Positions 43,251 to 55,615 of a DNA stretch of 64,000 nucleotides are shown here, in pieces. Source of the DNA: Conoideocrella luteorostrata (Eukaryota > Ascomycota > Sordariomycetes > Hypocreales > Clavicipitaceae). Both the position numbers and the translations under genes were made by a program. Position 1 is the stretch's first letter. Each line of letters begins with the position of its first letter. A model generated the notes under the pieces. The model did not search any database and was not told where the DNA came from. It saw only the letters and a program-made list of their open reading frames with translations. The stretch lies in NCBI GenBank assembly GCA_032433595.1, contig JASWJB010000164.1, positions 1 to 64,000 of the forward strand, read 5' to 3'.

Positions 43251-44537
43251 TGTCTTTTATCAGCACTGTTTGTGGCCGGCCTGCTCTACCCACTCTGTCT
43301 TGCTCGAGGCGTGCCGTTGTCAGACAGTACCTTTCTTCCTGTTTCGTGTTGTCCTCGAGGTTGCTTACTCTCTAAAAGAGCGAACGGTGGTGTATTGTAG
43401 GAAAAGAAAAAAGATTGGTGCATTGAAGGAAGAGAAACGGTGCCTGGGATTCTAGAAGCGCCGGGGTCAGGTCTTTCCAGATACTAGATCAGATGATGGA
43501 TTCACTGCACGGAGGCGTGACTGTACGCCAAAGGCAAAGTCTCGTTAGCACCGTGGCTGTGTATCATACACACATGGCTACCTACTCCATACATGTGCTG
43601 CAAGACTCAACTCTGTATTCCGTACTAGTAAGTGAGGAATCGTAGAACACGGAAACGTGGAAAGTGGAGCGTGGAGTGTTCACAGTGAACGCACCAGGGT
43701 GGGCTGGCTGGGCTTGGGAACTAAAACAAACAGCGCCACACCAATGGCAAAATCGGGTGGCTACAGGGGGTGGGGCAGGCACTCCGGACGTGGCCCAACA
43801 AGGCTGCTTCTTTGCCTGCTTCTTTGTCACCCAGTCACCTTCTTTATCACTTTCTGTGTCAATGAGCTCGTCCTTGCTGGGACGGAAGTAAAAATATTGG
43901 TATCATGTCAGACATCATCTGACCCAGATTATCTTCCGGGACCTTCAATTCGTATAATATACTACTTACTTATGAGGCATGTTGGATAGGAGTCGGCAAT
44001 TGACACAGACAGCACATGGTCAAGTCAATACGTGTGCGGCCACAGTCGGCTGTGCTGCGCAGTGCAGTGCGGCGAGCTGACGACGCCGGCGGCCTCTCCG
44101 AAAATCAACACTGCCAAGACATGGGCATGGCACAGTTCGCCCCAGAATAATACTAACAGATTCACTTTCACTTGAATGTTCAGTAATCCAGATGAGTGTT
44201 TGTTAAGAGGCTGTCTTTGCTGCCTATCATGCCGTAATTAAAAAATTCCAACCTGCATGCTCACACATCACATTAACAGGCACATGTGGGGGCCATTGTT
44301 CACTGGATCATGCTTCCAAATAATGCATACGTTTGTTATTTGTGTATATATCAATCTGTTCTCCGCGTCTTTGTAAATTCAGATAATCTTCTGCTCCAGG
44401 GCTGTTCTCTGATCTACAACAAGTGTTGCCGATTACAAGCCCATTTCCGGCAAAGACCCCAGCCCATTTTCCTAAACTGCAAGGAGTCAACATTGGGCAA
44501 TTAGCTCGACCAGTAGGTGTCCTTGTTCTCTCTATGC
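43251..44537. other. Intergenic region between the SPRY and Ca2+/H+ exchanger genes
   Basis: No gene is recognised. The sequence includes the SPRY-gene promoter and the 3' UTR of the exchanger. Confidence 0.5.
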
Positions 44538-47183
44538 TCAATGGCCCCAATGGTTGGCCTCCTGGTCGTCGGGGAAGAAGAAGGCCACGACAGCAATGAT
44601 GATATAGACGGCACACAAAAGCGCGCCTTCCAGATAGTTGCTGCGCCCATCCAAGACCAAGAAGTTGACAATAAAGGCTGAAACGAAGAGGCAAACTGTT
44701 TCAAACAATGTAAAGTACAGCGTCATCTCCTTGCCCATAATCCACCCTAGAATAACGACCAATGGCGTAACAAAAAGGGCAATCTGGATGGAACTGCCCA
44801 CAGCAACACCAATGGCCAAGTCCATCTTGTTCTTCATGGCAACCGTAACAGCCGTGACATGCTCGGCTGCATTGCCAACTATGGGGAGAATAATGAGACC
44901 AATAAAGATCTCTCCGAGACCCGAGGTTTGCGTAACTTCTTTGATAGAGCCGACGAGGAACTCAGCACATACAGCAACCAATCCAGTGGTTACAAGAAGT
45001 AGAATGATAGCGGCTGTACGTGTCAAATGCCCATCATCATCCTCTCCGGGATTGTTTATAGCAGTGGCAGCTGTGTTGTGGGACGGGAGCGGGATCTGCG
45101 CTGGAAACATGGCTCCGGGAGAGCGATTCAGCTGCTGCTGGCCGAGCCTGTCAGGCAAAGAGTTGGTGCGACGGATACCGTATCGTACTCGAGGCACTGG
45201 CCCTGTTGGGGTAGGCGGCGCCGCAGCAGCAGCGTTTGGCTTTTGCGCAAACACGGCCGGAGCCAAAGTCTTAACCACAGAAATGGATCGAAGCGTAGTT
45301 GCTAGCGGTCGTTTAGGAGTGCCAGACTCATTCCCACTTTCACCAGCGGCGGCAGTGGCAGAAGTTACAGGAGTAGAGGGAATGGCAAAGTCGACGCGTC
45401 GGGGGCCAGAAGATTCGCCACAAGACTGAGTTATACTTGCCATCTCCATATCTGCGGTTTGCTGAATGTTTGTCTTGTCGTGGTGGGCTCTCTTCTTGTG
45501 CTTGCGACGAGAATGTCGACGCTTTCTATGCTTAGAGCGGCGACTGATATGCTCGTCGTCTGTGGATTCCGCATCATCCTTCGAGGGCATACGGGGAAAG
45601 TATTGATGTTTTCGTGACGATGATGCTTCTGATATCACCTCCTCATTTGGACTAGGATTTCTCGTTCCAGAAACAACAGATCCATTCCGCGTCGTCTTTG
45701 CCTCGTTTGTATCTATTGAAAAAGATGACTTTCGTCGTCGACCACCACGTAGAACCTTCTTCATCTTACGACCAATTGTGTCACGAGAACGACTTGATGA
45801 ATCGGAGTCCGAGCTGGATGATGATGAATCATCTGAACTGCTGGAGGTGTCCAGCCATGCCGCAGCCGGGCCGGGTGTCGATTCGGCGTCCACGATATGC
45901 TGCGGCGTAGACTCATACATGTATGCATGGGACTTGAGCTGGAACAGGAGATAAATGATGTACACGAGCAGCAGAATCTAGAAGCAGGGTATATCAGTAC
46001 AGGTGAAAGTATTAGAGCGGAATGCACAAGGCTGTGCTCACCACACTGGTACCGCGGCTGATTTTAAGAGACTGTTCATCGGCGCGAGCGGAGTCCTTGA
46101 ATGACGCATGAAATGCGGTCTGCCAAATTTGTTAGCACTTTGAAGGCGAAATGAACTCTCTGGTGAGAGTGACGTCTGATGGCTTACTGGGAGTACCAAG
46201 CTGATGACACTAAGACTGAGTAGACAGGCACTCATCTGTGTAACGGTGCTGTTATATATCTGCAACGAATTTTGTCAGACGCGAAGCTAGTAAACAAAAA
46301 AAAATTAACGGATGCGTGGGAGAGCACATACCTGTTCTCGAAATCTAAGTCCACCCAAGAAGAAGCCCATGCCCAAGATGAGCAGCAAGTTCGCCAAAAT
46401 GGAACCGAGAAGAGATGCCTGCACAATTCGGATCTCATTTTTGACCAAAGCAATGATGAAGATGATGAGCTCCACGGCGTTGCCAAACGTCACATTGAGC
46501 AAGGCACCGAGAGAATCACCCATCTTACTGGCAACAGATTCAGTAGCATGGCTCAGCAATCCGGCTAGAGGTATGACGGCAATACAATTCATGGCAAAGA
46601 CAATTCCACCATTTATGTCACCGATACCGGCAACAATAATTCCAATTGGCACAAATATCAGAAGGACGTTAAGCCAGCTATGGGTGGCAACGAGCCAAAA
46701 GGACCTACGAAGCTCCTCCATAAAGGTTCGTTTCCTCCTGCTAGGGCCGCCATCGTGGCCGCCGTCAGCATTGCCAGAAATAGAGGAAGAAATGTTCTTG
46801 TTTGCTGAGTCCGAGTCGAGACGACCCTCTTTGGGCTCTATGACAGACCCCTGCCCCTCATCTTTCGAAGATATAACAGGCACAGTATGCCCAGAAAGGG
46901 AGCTGGAGGACCCGAGATCCGGCTTGGCAGGCTTGGCTTTTTCGTCAAAGGCGATGAAGCTCCCGGGGTCGTGCAGGGGGCTGCCATTGCTGTTGTTGGA
47001 TGTGAACGGCGCAATTGGAGAATCGCCAGTATTGGCAGTGGACGACGAGTCACTCAGGGGAACTGTGCTGTTCCGATTGGTAGATGGTCGAGTTGACAAA
47101 TCATCAAACACTCCATGGGCTTTGGATATTGCACCAGGGCGTTTGCTGTCTATATCGGGAGGGTCAGAAGAAGTTTGTTTCAT
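44538..47183 (-). CDS. Large Ca2+/H+ exchanger of the CAX family (vacuolar type)
   Basis: It exchanges cytosolic Ca2+ for H+, probably at the vacuole. Exons are 46332-47183, 46188-46259, 46042-46119 and 44538-45977, all phase 0; the product is 813 residues. Both CAX alpha-repeats are clear: GNAVELIIFIIAL in the first half and GNAAEHVTAVTVAMKNKMDLAIGVAVGSS (quoted in pieces: GNAAEHV, GVAVGSSIQIAL) in the second. The N-terminal cytosolic region is about 170 residues and Ser-rich. Between the two halves lies an unusually long loop of about 290 residues, with a Ser/Asp run (SSSSDDSSSSSSDSDSSS), basic stretches (GGRRRKSSF, KHRKRRHSRRKHKKR) and many possible phosphosites. Yeast Vcx1 is only about 410 residues, so most extra length is in these two regions. 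The start at MKQTSSDPPDID was chosen because the frame upstream looks non-coding, although it is open. Confidence 0.9.
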
Positions 47184-50004
47184 CGAACAGGTTTTACGAG
47201 CACGACGACCGCGCCGAGAGTGTAGGCTGCTGGATCGAAAGAAGCAAGCAGCGACGTAGATAAAGCACAAAGGTGAGCGAACTTGGGCGTGTTTGGCGTT
47301 TGCAGCGAAATTGGGAAGGAATCGGACCTGAGAACGTTGAAGAAGGACAAAGGAGGATGAAAGGGTATGTTCAATGGCAGTAAAGGAGGGCGGCCTGGGC
47401 AAGCGTCGTTTATGAGCATTTCGGATCTCGAGACCGGGGGAGAGAGGGAATGAGCTAGGGGGGGGGTGTGGCGTTGAGTGAATGTAGCTAACTACAAGAA
47501 AGGCGCGCTACGGAGTATTGCTGGGAAAGATAGATCCAAGGAAAGAGCATCTCAATTCTAGGCATCTGAGCACCGCACTACGGAGTACCAGGCACGGAGC
47601 ACTTAGCATTCAACAAACCAGGGCATGCGCCTGGACTGGTTGAACTGGCTCCTTCTGCATTGGTGCAGTGCAGCCAATAAGCTTAAGATAGATTAGAGTG
47701 GGCTCTTACGCCGCCGGCCTTGGAATCTGGCCACGAACCAAGCGCAGGCACACTAGGTCAGGCTGCAATTGTGGATCGTGATGATGTAGTAGCGCATCAC
47801 TGGTGTGGCGATTCGGGACGTGCGTGTGCAGAGTAGAATACGTGACTGTGACTGAGTGGCTGAACAGGTTATGAGGTGATTGGTTGGTCGGGGAAGGGGC
47901 AGGAGACGAGTGTGCCAGCGGTGCTTGTCTTCGATGAACCGAGTCCTTGATTTCCTTCCTTTGACTGACTGTCTTGGTTATGTCTGTGGTTGTGTCTGCC
48001 CTCGTTCCACACTTGGATCAGTGAATCAAGAGACTCATCAGCAGGACGACTGCGCGTCCAGTTTGGATGCATAATTCACGGAGAGGGTCAGCAGCAGTTA
48101 CTGCTCTTTACGGAATGAGAGGAGAGGAGAGATAGCGCACTCTCATTACGCCAGCTTGGGAAGCAGGACGCCTCAATGCATTCAATGCTCTGTACTCCGT
48201 ACGCAGTACTCCGTACGCACGAGTAACTTTGCCAGGTCCTTCGGGTGGCGCATGTGCGAAACTTACTAGTGCAATCAATGCCTCACATCCGGTTGGTAGT
48301 TGGCCGGCGCCGGGCCAGCCGAACTGGGGTAATATACGGAGTATTCGATTCGATATTCGATATTGGACGGGCAAATGCTTCCTGTAAGCCAGTGCTGTGG
48401 ACACCTTAATGTCCCTGGCCCGCGAGGACAGACATGCAAGTTTGTGCTCAATCGTCCCCGTCTTGGCGACTCATCCTCTTTCTTCTCTTTGTCTCCCTCA
48501 TACAACAATATCGAATTCCGTGCCGTCTCCTCCCTTTCTACCGCTCCTTGATGAGTAGCTTTGAGACAGCGCTAGGATCATCTTTCTCCCATCTTCAAGC
48601 GGCACATCAAACATTTATCGAGCCCATCTCGGCAGCTGCGTGCCGTGACCAGAGAACCCCGCACCCATAGATTCCCGGTTTCTGTATCATCGACTCCATA
48701 CTGTACGATAGTGACGGTGTCACCAAGCACATCGTGCCGGTCCCAGGCATGGATAGCCCACACCATGGCAACCCCCCCTTCGCACTGCCTCTTTTTTTAT
48801 GGACGGAGACATACATTGTCACCGCCGCGAATCTGCATTCCTGCATTGCTTATCTTCACCTCTTCCTCAACACGTCGTTTTCTAGATGCAGCGGAGGGTT
48901 TCGGGGTAAGCCTGCTGGCCTGCATCACTACTCCATACTTGCAACCGTCATCGTACATCTGCAGCCACCCGACTCGACGCGAAACCCATGGATCGAACTG
49001 CCATTTACTAGGTACCAGTTTGACTCTAATCTTCTGGATAGCTCACGTGTGTTGTTTGTACAGTGAAATGCTTAATAAAGTAACATAGCAGGGGCAACCA
49101 CCCGCAGCTAGGCGGATGGCGCCTCTATCCAATGGCACATGTAGCTACTCCGTACAGTACCAGTACCTACTCACTCGGGCGGCCATGCTTATTCCCGGAA
49201 TTGAAAACGTTCGCCTCTGGTTTCGCGGCTTGCAGATGTGGTGTATCCATGCTGTGGCTGAGCTGACAAAGTCCACCTGCGACCGGCCGATAGCCTATCA
49301 TCAACCTAACACTCACAGCAGGCAGCCAGGGGTGCCAATTATCCATCGACACCACCAGAATAAATACGATCTCTGCAACAGCTAGTCACTGGGCTGTAGG
49401 TAAGGCTGTTTTGAACAGCTGGCAGCCGCAACACAATGAGACAGAGAGCTCGCTTCCGAGAAAGCTTGTATGCAGCCATGTCTTGGAATTTGCCCACGAC
49501 CTGGAATGGAGCTGGGCACATTGAGCAAGCGCCGCAGCGTCATGCATCGTGTTGAAAACGCAGCGAATTACGGGAACCTTCCCGTTCGAGGACTTGCGGG
49601 AAACCAGGATCTGCACCCGCGTACTCCGTATGTGTGCTTAATGAAATGCCCCTTATCGAGTGACAAGTTCCCCAGATCGAGATGGCGCACAAGCCGTTGC
49701 CTGTTTGCTTCATCGCCCTACGCGGAGCAAACTCTAACTACGTGAGTACCTTCCTTAGCGCAGTAGCCCAATCGGAAAGCATGTCGATCGGGAAAAAGGT
49801 CACACGTCACATGGACAACTTGCGAATTTATGATTTACGCCAGCGTGCGTAGTAACTGCACATAAACTGCTCTCCGCCCAAGTAAATGTAGTGAACAATG
49901 AATTGCGTCATCCCTCGCACCAAGTTGTCACGCACGCATGCATGTACGCAAATACAACTCCGTAACCACATAGTGAGCTGAAGACTGTGGTAACTTTGCT
50001 CGCT

Positions 50005-50045
50005 ACCATCAATCAATCAATCAATCAATCAATCCATCCACCCAT
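50005..50045. repeat. CAAT tetranucleotide microsatellite
   Basis: About seven consecutive CAAT units are followed by the related CATCCACCCATCC. Confidence 0.85.
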
Positions 50046-50836
50046 CCCCTCCTCGCTCGCTCGCCCAACTCTAAATTGTCTTTGGAGCCCTACCATGCCG
50101 AGACACGCTACCGAATAGAGAATCAAAGTCTCACAACCTGCCCCTTCCTCACCTGCCGCTTTTCCGAATATACATGCTTTTAGTCGGCATGGGACAGGGT
50201 ATGTTCAGACAATGGGGCCGACCAAGCATGGTGCTGGTCAAACTCGTCATTAGGTACTGCGTGCGTGGTGTACTCCGTACCGCGAATCTCTTCGAAGGTG
50301 CATTCGCGAAGTGAGGGCGGGGTGAATCAATGTCGCACGAAACGCATTGCAACCTCGCCAGCGAGGTCTTTATGCAAGCAAGTGCTAACTAGTATTTAGA
50401 GAGATAACTAGTAACTAGCTAATTAGCTAACTACTCCCGTACGTTCGGATCTACTGCGTATTCAATCCGCCACTGTGCGCGACGCAACGTGACGCGACAC
50501 AGCACGAGGCATGACTGTACGAGTTATGGATGCACCCATCTTTCCCCAAGTTCTTTGTTCAACCGCAGTCATCACTTTGCAGAGCATCATACTAGTCTCA
50601 TTCCTTCACAATAATTCTTATTCAATATGTAGTTCAACATCTCTTACTTAGCATCAATCGACGCTCCGTCTTAAAGAACAAGCGCCGTGAACTGCTCGCT
50701 TCAGCAATGCCTCTAAATACACATTTCAAAACAAGGATGCCACACGCCAGACATTTCTCCATCAAACAATCGCCAGCCCTTCTCTGGAAAGAAACTTGAG
50801 CATCCCCCCGTATGTGGCCTCAGCCGTGATCGTCCA

Positions 50837-50896
50837 ACTCCCTCCCTCTATCTCTCTCTCCCTCTCTCTCTCTCTCCCCTTCTCTCTTTCTCTCTG
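50837..50896. repeat. CT-rich microsatellite
   Basis: A run of CT dinucleotides with interruptions (CTCTCTCCCTCTCT pattern) over about 60 bp lies in the presumed 3' flank of the kinase gene. Confidence 0.85.
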
Positions 50897-51430
50897 TCAT
50901 GGAGACATGAAGTGGGCATTACAATCGCGGTATCATTTTGACTCGGGCTGCAAAACAAAGGAGAGATGGAGGAAAATAGGAAAATTGAAAAGCCGAAACA
51001 GAAAACCAAACTGCAAAACCAAAACAACAAAGAGGTCAAATAACCTAAGCATTGGGAATATAACCATGTCACGTGTAATCTCCTCCCAACGTCATGGGGG
51101 TTAGGAAAAAGTAACAACGGCCGTGACGAGTTGAAAACATTCTTTCGAAACATGATGAAATCAAAACCATTCTTTGAGTGTATTGAGTACAGTATGACGG
51201 CAAAACGTCGCAATTTGTTTGGTGGCAGCAAGAGGTGTCGTATACCTTTTGCTGAGGGCTGGCTGCACTTCCGTGCGAGATATGATTGATAATGGGTATT
51301 AAGCCACCTTAAACAGAGGGTACACAACGGTAATTCGTATTTGGCCGCATTAAGCAGTGATGTCTTTCTCGTCCCGAAACAAAACTCGAAATCCAAAGGG
51401 GAAACGCAATATTTTCGACTTCTCTGCTCA

Positions 51431-54400
51431 TCATGATCGTTCATCTCCGCCTCGAGCCTTTCCTCGTCGCCTAAAAAAGTCCATGACTCGCTTCGCGGCC
51501 CCACTGCTTCCCTCGTGACCCCGATAATCATCCTGCTCGTACGCATCCGTAAAACGCTTGTGATTCTTTTGCAGCACACCGCGTGTTCCACGACTTGAGA
51601 CGGCCCGTCGCCCTTCGTGGCTTTCCATGTCCGAGAAGCCGTGGCTGTGTGATCTCAGTTGCGGTTCTGTCGGCGGCCGGCGGATGTCGACCGAGGATTC
51701 TGAGCCGCTGTTGAAGTGGGAGCCGGACTGTACATATGACGGAATTGCGTTGGGTCGTCGATTGTCCAGTTGCGCCGAAGCGTAGCGTTGATGATAGACT
51801 GGACTAGAGTTGTTGGTGCCTTGTCGCACATTATTTTCATAAACATTGTCGAAAAACGGGGTACTGCCTCGGGCATCTCCTGGAGCCGTCACACTTCTGG
51901 GGTGCTCGAGTCGACCAGATTGGATGGGGAGATCCGTGTGAGAGCCTATCTCGGATGATGATGTTGGCTCAGAGTATTCTTTGCCCAAACCGATCGACTT
52001 TAATGAGAAGGATGCTGGTAGGAGGGAAAACCGTCTCCTTTCCTTCTTTCCTCCGGAACCTTGTGAACCTGTCATACTGCCGCTCCGCTTCTTCCCAATA
52101 CCTAAAGAGAACGATCGCCGAGAAGCTCGTGAATCCATTGAGGTCCTACCCGTGGATTCTTCTCCTCCTTGGGTCATGGCGCCTGACATGCTCACAGGGG
52201 GATATTTCTTGGCTTTTTCAGGCTGTTGAATGTCCGGCTTTTTCTTGCCTCGTCCGCTAAATACAGAGCCACTGCGACCCAGGAGCTTGGATCCAATATC
52301 TCCTATCGTGCTTGATCTCTTGTGGCCTCGGTTCTCGTTACTTCGCCCGTCGTGGAAGCCAGACATTTTTGCAAACTTAGGCGGCACACTTATATTTGGG
52401 CGACCAACCGCTTCCTCATCGTCCTTGTTCGCAGGCTGTTGTATGCGCCCCTGAACATTGGTGTCAGCTACGGCTGGGGGTGCCGGTTGCCCGTAGTTGC
52501 CTCGAGCTTGCAAGCTCATCGAGGCAGCCGATTGCATGGACCCTCCGGTCTGGGGTCTAGGTGCCGTTCCAGTTCCTATCATATAAGCATTGTCTGTAGT
52601 CGCACGAGTATCACGAGGACGGGTTGCCCCTGCGGTATGCGCACTAGGCGGCCGCCTCGACTGGGACGACGCGGTATAGACACCTTGAGGCTCTTTGGGT
52701 AGAGCTTTGTCCCTGGCAGAGGAGGATGGGCGACCATCGGCATTGTCTCGGTTAAGGGAGACAGGTGGCCTCGGAATGACAGGATCTTCTCCGCGCTGCG
52801 TTTGTGTAGTCGGCGCAACGTATTCAACCTGAACGGTGCGGCGTTTCGCATCTTTAGGCGTTCTATACGTTGGCTCTGCTTCGGTGTCGATCTTGGCATG
52901 TGCTTTGGCAAGGCCCCCAACAGCACCTTGCATGGGCGATTTTTGCTTGGGAGTCTCGCGGACAGAGGCACTCCTCGTCACCATCGGAGCATCAGCGAAC
53001 TCTTGGGCTGTCCCTGTTGCATTTTGGACATCAGAGGGTAGTGTGGTCGAGCTGGTGATGAACTCCACAACGTGTGCATATTCACTCAGCCAGCTGTGAC
53101 GAGCCACTTCGAATAGATCGGCGCGCTTTCGGGGGTTGGGTACCAAGATTCGTCGCAGCAGGTCTCGAGCATGTGGTGTGACATACTCGGGAAAGGTGAG
53201 AGGAGTCGATACAATATATTTGTATAACAGGTTGATATTGTCGCCTTCAGGGTTGGCTGGGTCGTCATCGAACGGGAGATAGCCTGCTAACATGGCATAC
53301 TAAGACTTTGTCAGCGTTACCAAACACAAGAAAGGCTTTGCTGTCGAAAACAAGTGTTTGGGAGGGAAGGGGAAAAAAAAAGATAACGTACCAAAATGAC
53401 GCCACAGCTCCAAACGTCAACCTTTCTGCCAGTATACAATGAGTCACTCACAACTAGCTCTGGAGCAGCGTAACAAGGACTTCCGCAGCTGGTTTGCATC
53501 AAGTCTCCCCTTCTCATGCCGTTTGGTTTGACCTTGTCAAGGCCCATTCGCTTAACTTGTTCGCGGTCTGTAAGGTTAAGCTCTTCCTCCTCCAACAGCT
53601 CTTCATTAGCATCGAACGTGTTGGCAAACCCAAAATCGGTAATGATAATGTTTCGGTTGCGATCCAGTAACAGGTTCTCTAGCTTCAGATCTCTGTGAAC
53701 GATGCCCTTTTTGTGCAAATATCCAACTCCGGAGACCAGCTGTGAGAATAACCGACGAGCCGAGTGATCTTTCAGATATCGATGATTCAAAATGTAATCA
53801 AAAAGCTCACCCCCAGATGCATACTCAAGAATGATTCCGATATATCGATCCGTCTCTATCATATCTATCAAGCGCACAATATTTGGATGCTGCACGCCGC
53901 GAAGAATTGTAACTTCGCGTCTGATTTTGCCTAAACGAGACGGGTTTCCGCCGACAGTGTCCCTCTTGATCAATTTGATGGCAACCTAGAAATAAAAAAT
54001 TGTCAGCTCATGTCAATCTAACTCCACTTTACAGCAGGAGGTTCCGTCCAGTACATACCTGAACGCTGCTATCTTGTTTCCAACCCAGCTTGACCTTGCC
54101 AAACTCGCCTTCGCCAATTGTATTTCCCAAGATGAAATCACCAAATTTGGTGGTTCCCTTGTGACTGCGACTGTGGTCATGCCTGCTGCGACCACCACGG
54201 CGTTCTTCATTCGCAGGGTTCATGGCTACCACAGGTGGAGGTGCGGCATCATGGTGGTCTTGGGAGCTATTGTAGTGACCTGCACGGCCGTTCGGTTGCT
54301 CCGCGCCAGAAATGGCGCGAATCAGGTTATCACTGGCATCGTGCGCGGGCTTAGAGCTCGTTGACGGATTCGTGCGGATGGGTATCGACATATCCGATAC

Positions 54401-54955
54401 TCGAGCTTCTCTATTGCTAGACGGGCGAGCTTCGTCTTGGCCGGTGTGAGAATTGACAGCGCGTTTGCTTCTCGTGGTATCCGGGTAACCATTTGTGTCA
54501 CCGCGTGAACCACTTCGTGACCCTTCCGCCCGTGCTTGACTTGGAGAGCTGTTCACTGCTTCGTTGGAATAGTGATTTCCCCTGGTGCTCGAACTTGAGC
54601 CCTGCTGATTGGACGAAGATGTCCGAGGAGGGGCCACGGGAGCCACGGGAGGCATGGTAATCGGGCGTTCAGGCCTAGACGAACGATGTTCCTGTGGTGA
54701 TGCTACGTTTATACCGTTCCTGCTCGACCTGGGCGCGCTCGGATCAACAGAAGGCGAGGCACCGTTTCCACTCCTCTTGCGAGAAGGGGGTCGCCTCGAC
54801 GAAGGCGACGATGCTGCAGCCTGATGACCATGATAAGCTTCCCGGCTGGGGGATGAATGTGGTGAGCCGAATTGTCGATTGGACGAAGACGGCAGCGGAG
54901 GAGAAGCCAGAGCGGTTGGCTGATGGGGCGGCGACTGCAGAGCTGCCGAGGACAT
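51431..54955 (-). CDS. KIN4/Ppk1-type CAMK-like serine/threonine kinase
   Basis: This resembles fungal Kin4-type kinases; yeast Kin4 enforces the spindle position checkpoint. Exons are 54059-54955, 53392-53985 and 51431-53299; the product is 1119 residues. About 265 disordered Ser/Pro-rich residues precede the kinase domain (about 270-560). The glycine loop is GEGEFGKVKLG, the catalytic lysine K303 is in VAIK, HRDLKLEN is at 396-403, DFG at 417-419 and APE at 473-475. The sequence SCGSPCYAAPEL and the following AMLAGYLPFDDDPANPEGDNINLLYKYI are characteristic. The activation segment holds an extra stretch, mostly acidic, of about 37 residues between FANTFD and LMQTSCGSP. The roughly 550-residue tail is disordered and ends in a basic amphipathic segment (KRVMDFFRRRGKARGG) shared with homologues, probably for membrane or spindle-pole targeting (inference). 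Confidence 0.88.
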
Positions 54956-55544
54956 GTTTCGCGCTGATGCACCGTGCCAGACGTAGAGACAACGGCGACC
55001 TTGATAGCGGGGACGTGAAACAATGCAAGATGGTAGAAGAAGTTGCAGTGAATGGTATCTCGGTAGTGTTCGCGATCGATACAGCTGTGACAGTTATGTT
55101 GCAAGATTCTCGATCCCAAAACAATATTTAAGAAGAAAAAAAAACCGTAAGCGATATGATGCAAAGTAATCAGGTGTCGCGACGTCCAACTCAGAATATG
55201 TGGTCAATTACTTCAGCCGCGGGGCGCTGACATGCGTTGACTTGCGTTGCGTTGATTTGCGTCGAATTCGACGCGCGGGACTGTACACGGGGGAAACAAG
55301 AACCATCCAAACAGAGCACAGCAGAATAACCCGAAATCAACCTGCCAGCAGAACGACGTCGTGTGGAAGCTTGCGCGAGGACGCAGCAAAAAACAACAAA
55401 GAAGTTGCAGGAGAATCCCGGACGGAAATGTGCCAATGATGACTGCAGCCCCGTTATCTCATTGTTTCAGCGGTCAGGTCGCGGGCGATTAGGATTTGTT
55501 GTTTCGTCCAACGTTGATGTACCGACACTGCGAGCCCCTGAGTG

Positions 55545-55615
55545 GTGGATGAGCGAGCGAGTGGGCGAGTGGGTGGTGGTGAGTGGTGAGTGGTGAGTGG
55601 TGAGTGGGCGAGCGA
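55545..55615. repeat. GGTGAGT short tandem repeat
   Basis: The unit GGTGAGT repeats about four times perfectly, flanked by related GGGCGAGT and GAGCGAGC units. Confidence 0.8.

Larger units (their letters stand above)
47184..51430. other. Long intergenic region, no gene recognised
   Basis: This is 4.2 kb between two minus-strand genes. It contains the exchanger's promoter and, near 51430, the kinase 3' UTR. Exact TACGGAGTA/TACTCCGTA copies lie at 47509, 47579, 48193, 48207, 48335, 49146, 49622 and 50271, of which 48193 and 48207 are a tandem pair. Microsatellites lie at 50005-50033 (CAAT) and 50837-50896 (CT). An open frame of 247 codons on the minus strand (50848-51591) runs through 3' UTR-like, low-complexity sequence and overlaps the kinase; I do not accept it as a gene. 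Confidence 0.6.

Noticed and set aside
44638..45429. 263-codon open frame on the plus strand
   Set aside because: It is antisense to exon 4 of the exchanger, with no family features.
46312..47259. 315-codon open frame on the plus strand
   Set aside because: It is fully antisense to the first exon of the Ca2+/H+ exchanger, which has clear family motifs; this frame resembles nothing.
48645..49088. 147-codon open frame on the plus strand
   Set aside because: It has no family resemblance, uneven composition and lies in a 9-mer-rich intergenic region; probably chance.
50848..51591. 247-codon open frame on the minus strand
   Set aside because: It overlaps the kinase C-terminus in another frame, runs through the CT microsatellite and is probably 3' UTR sequence open by chance.
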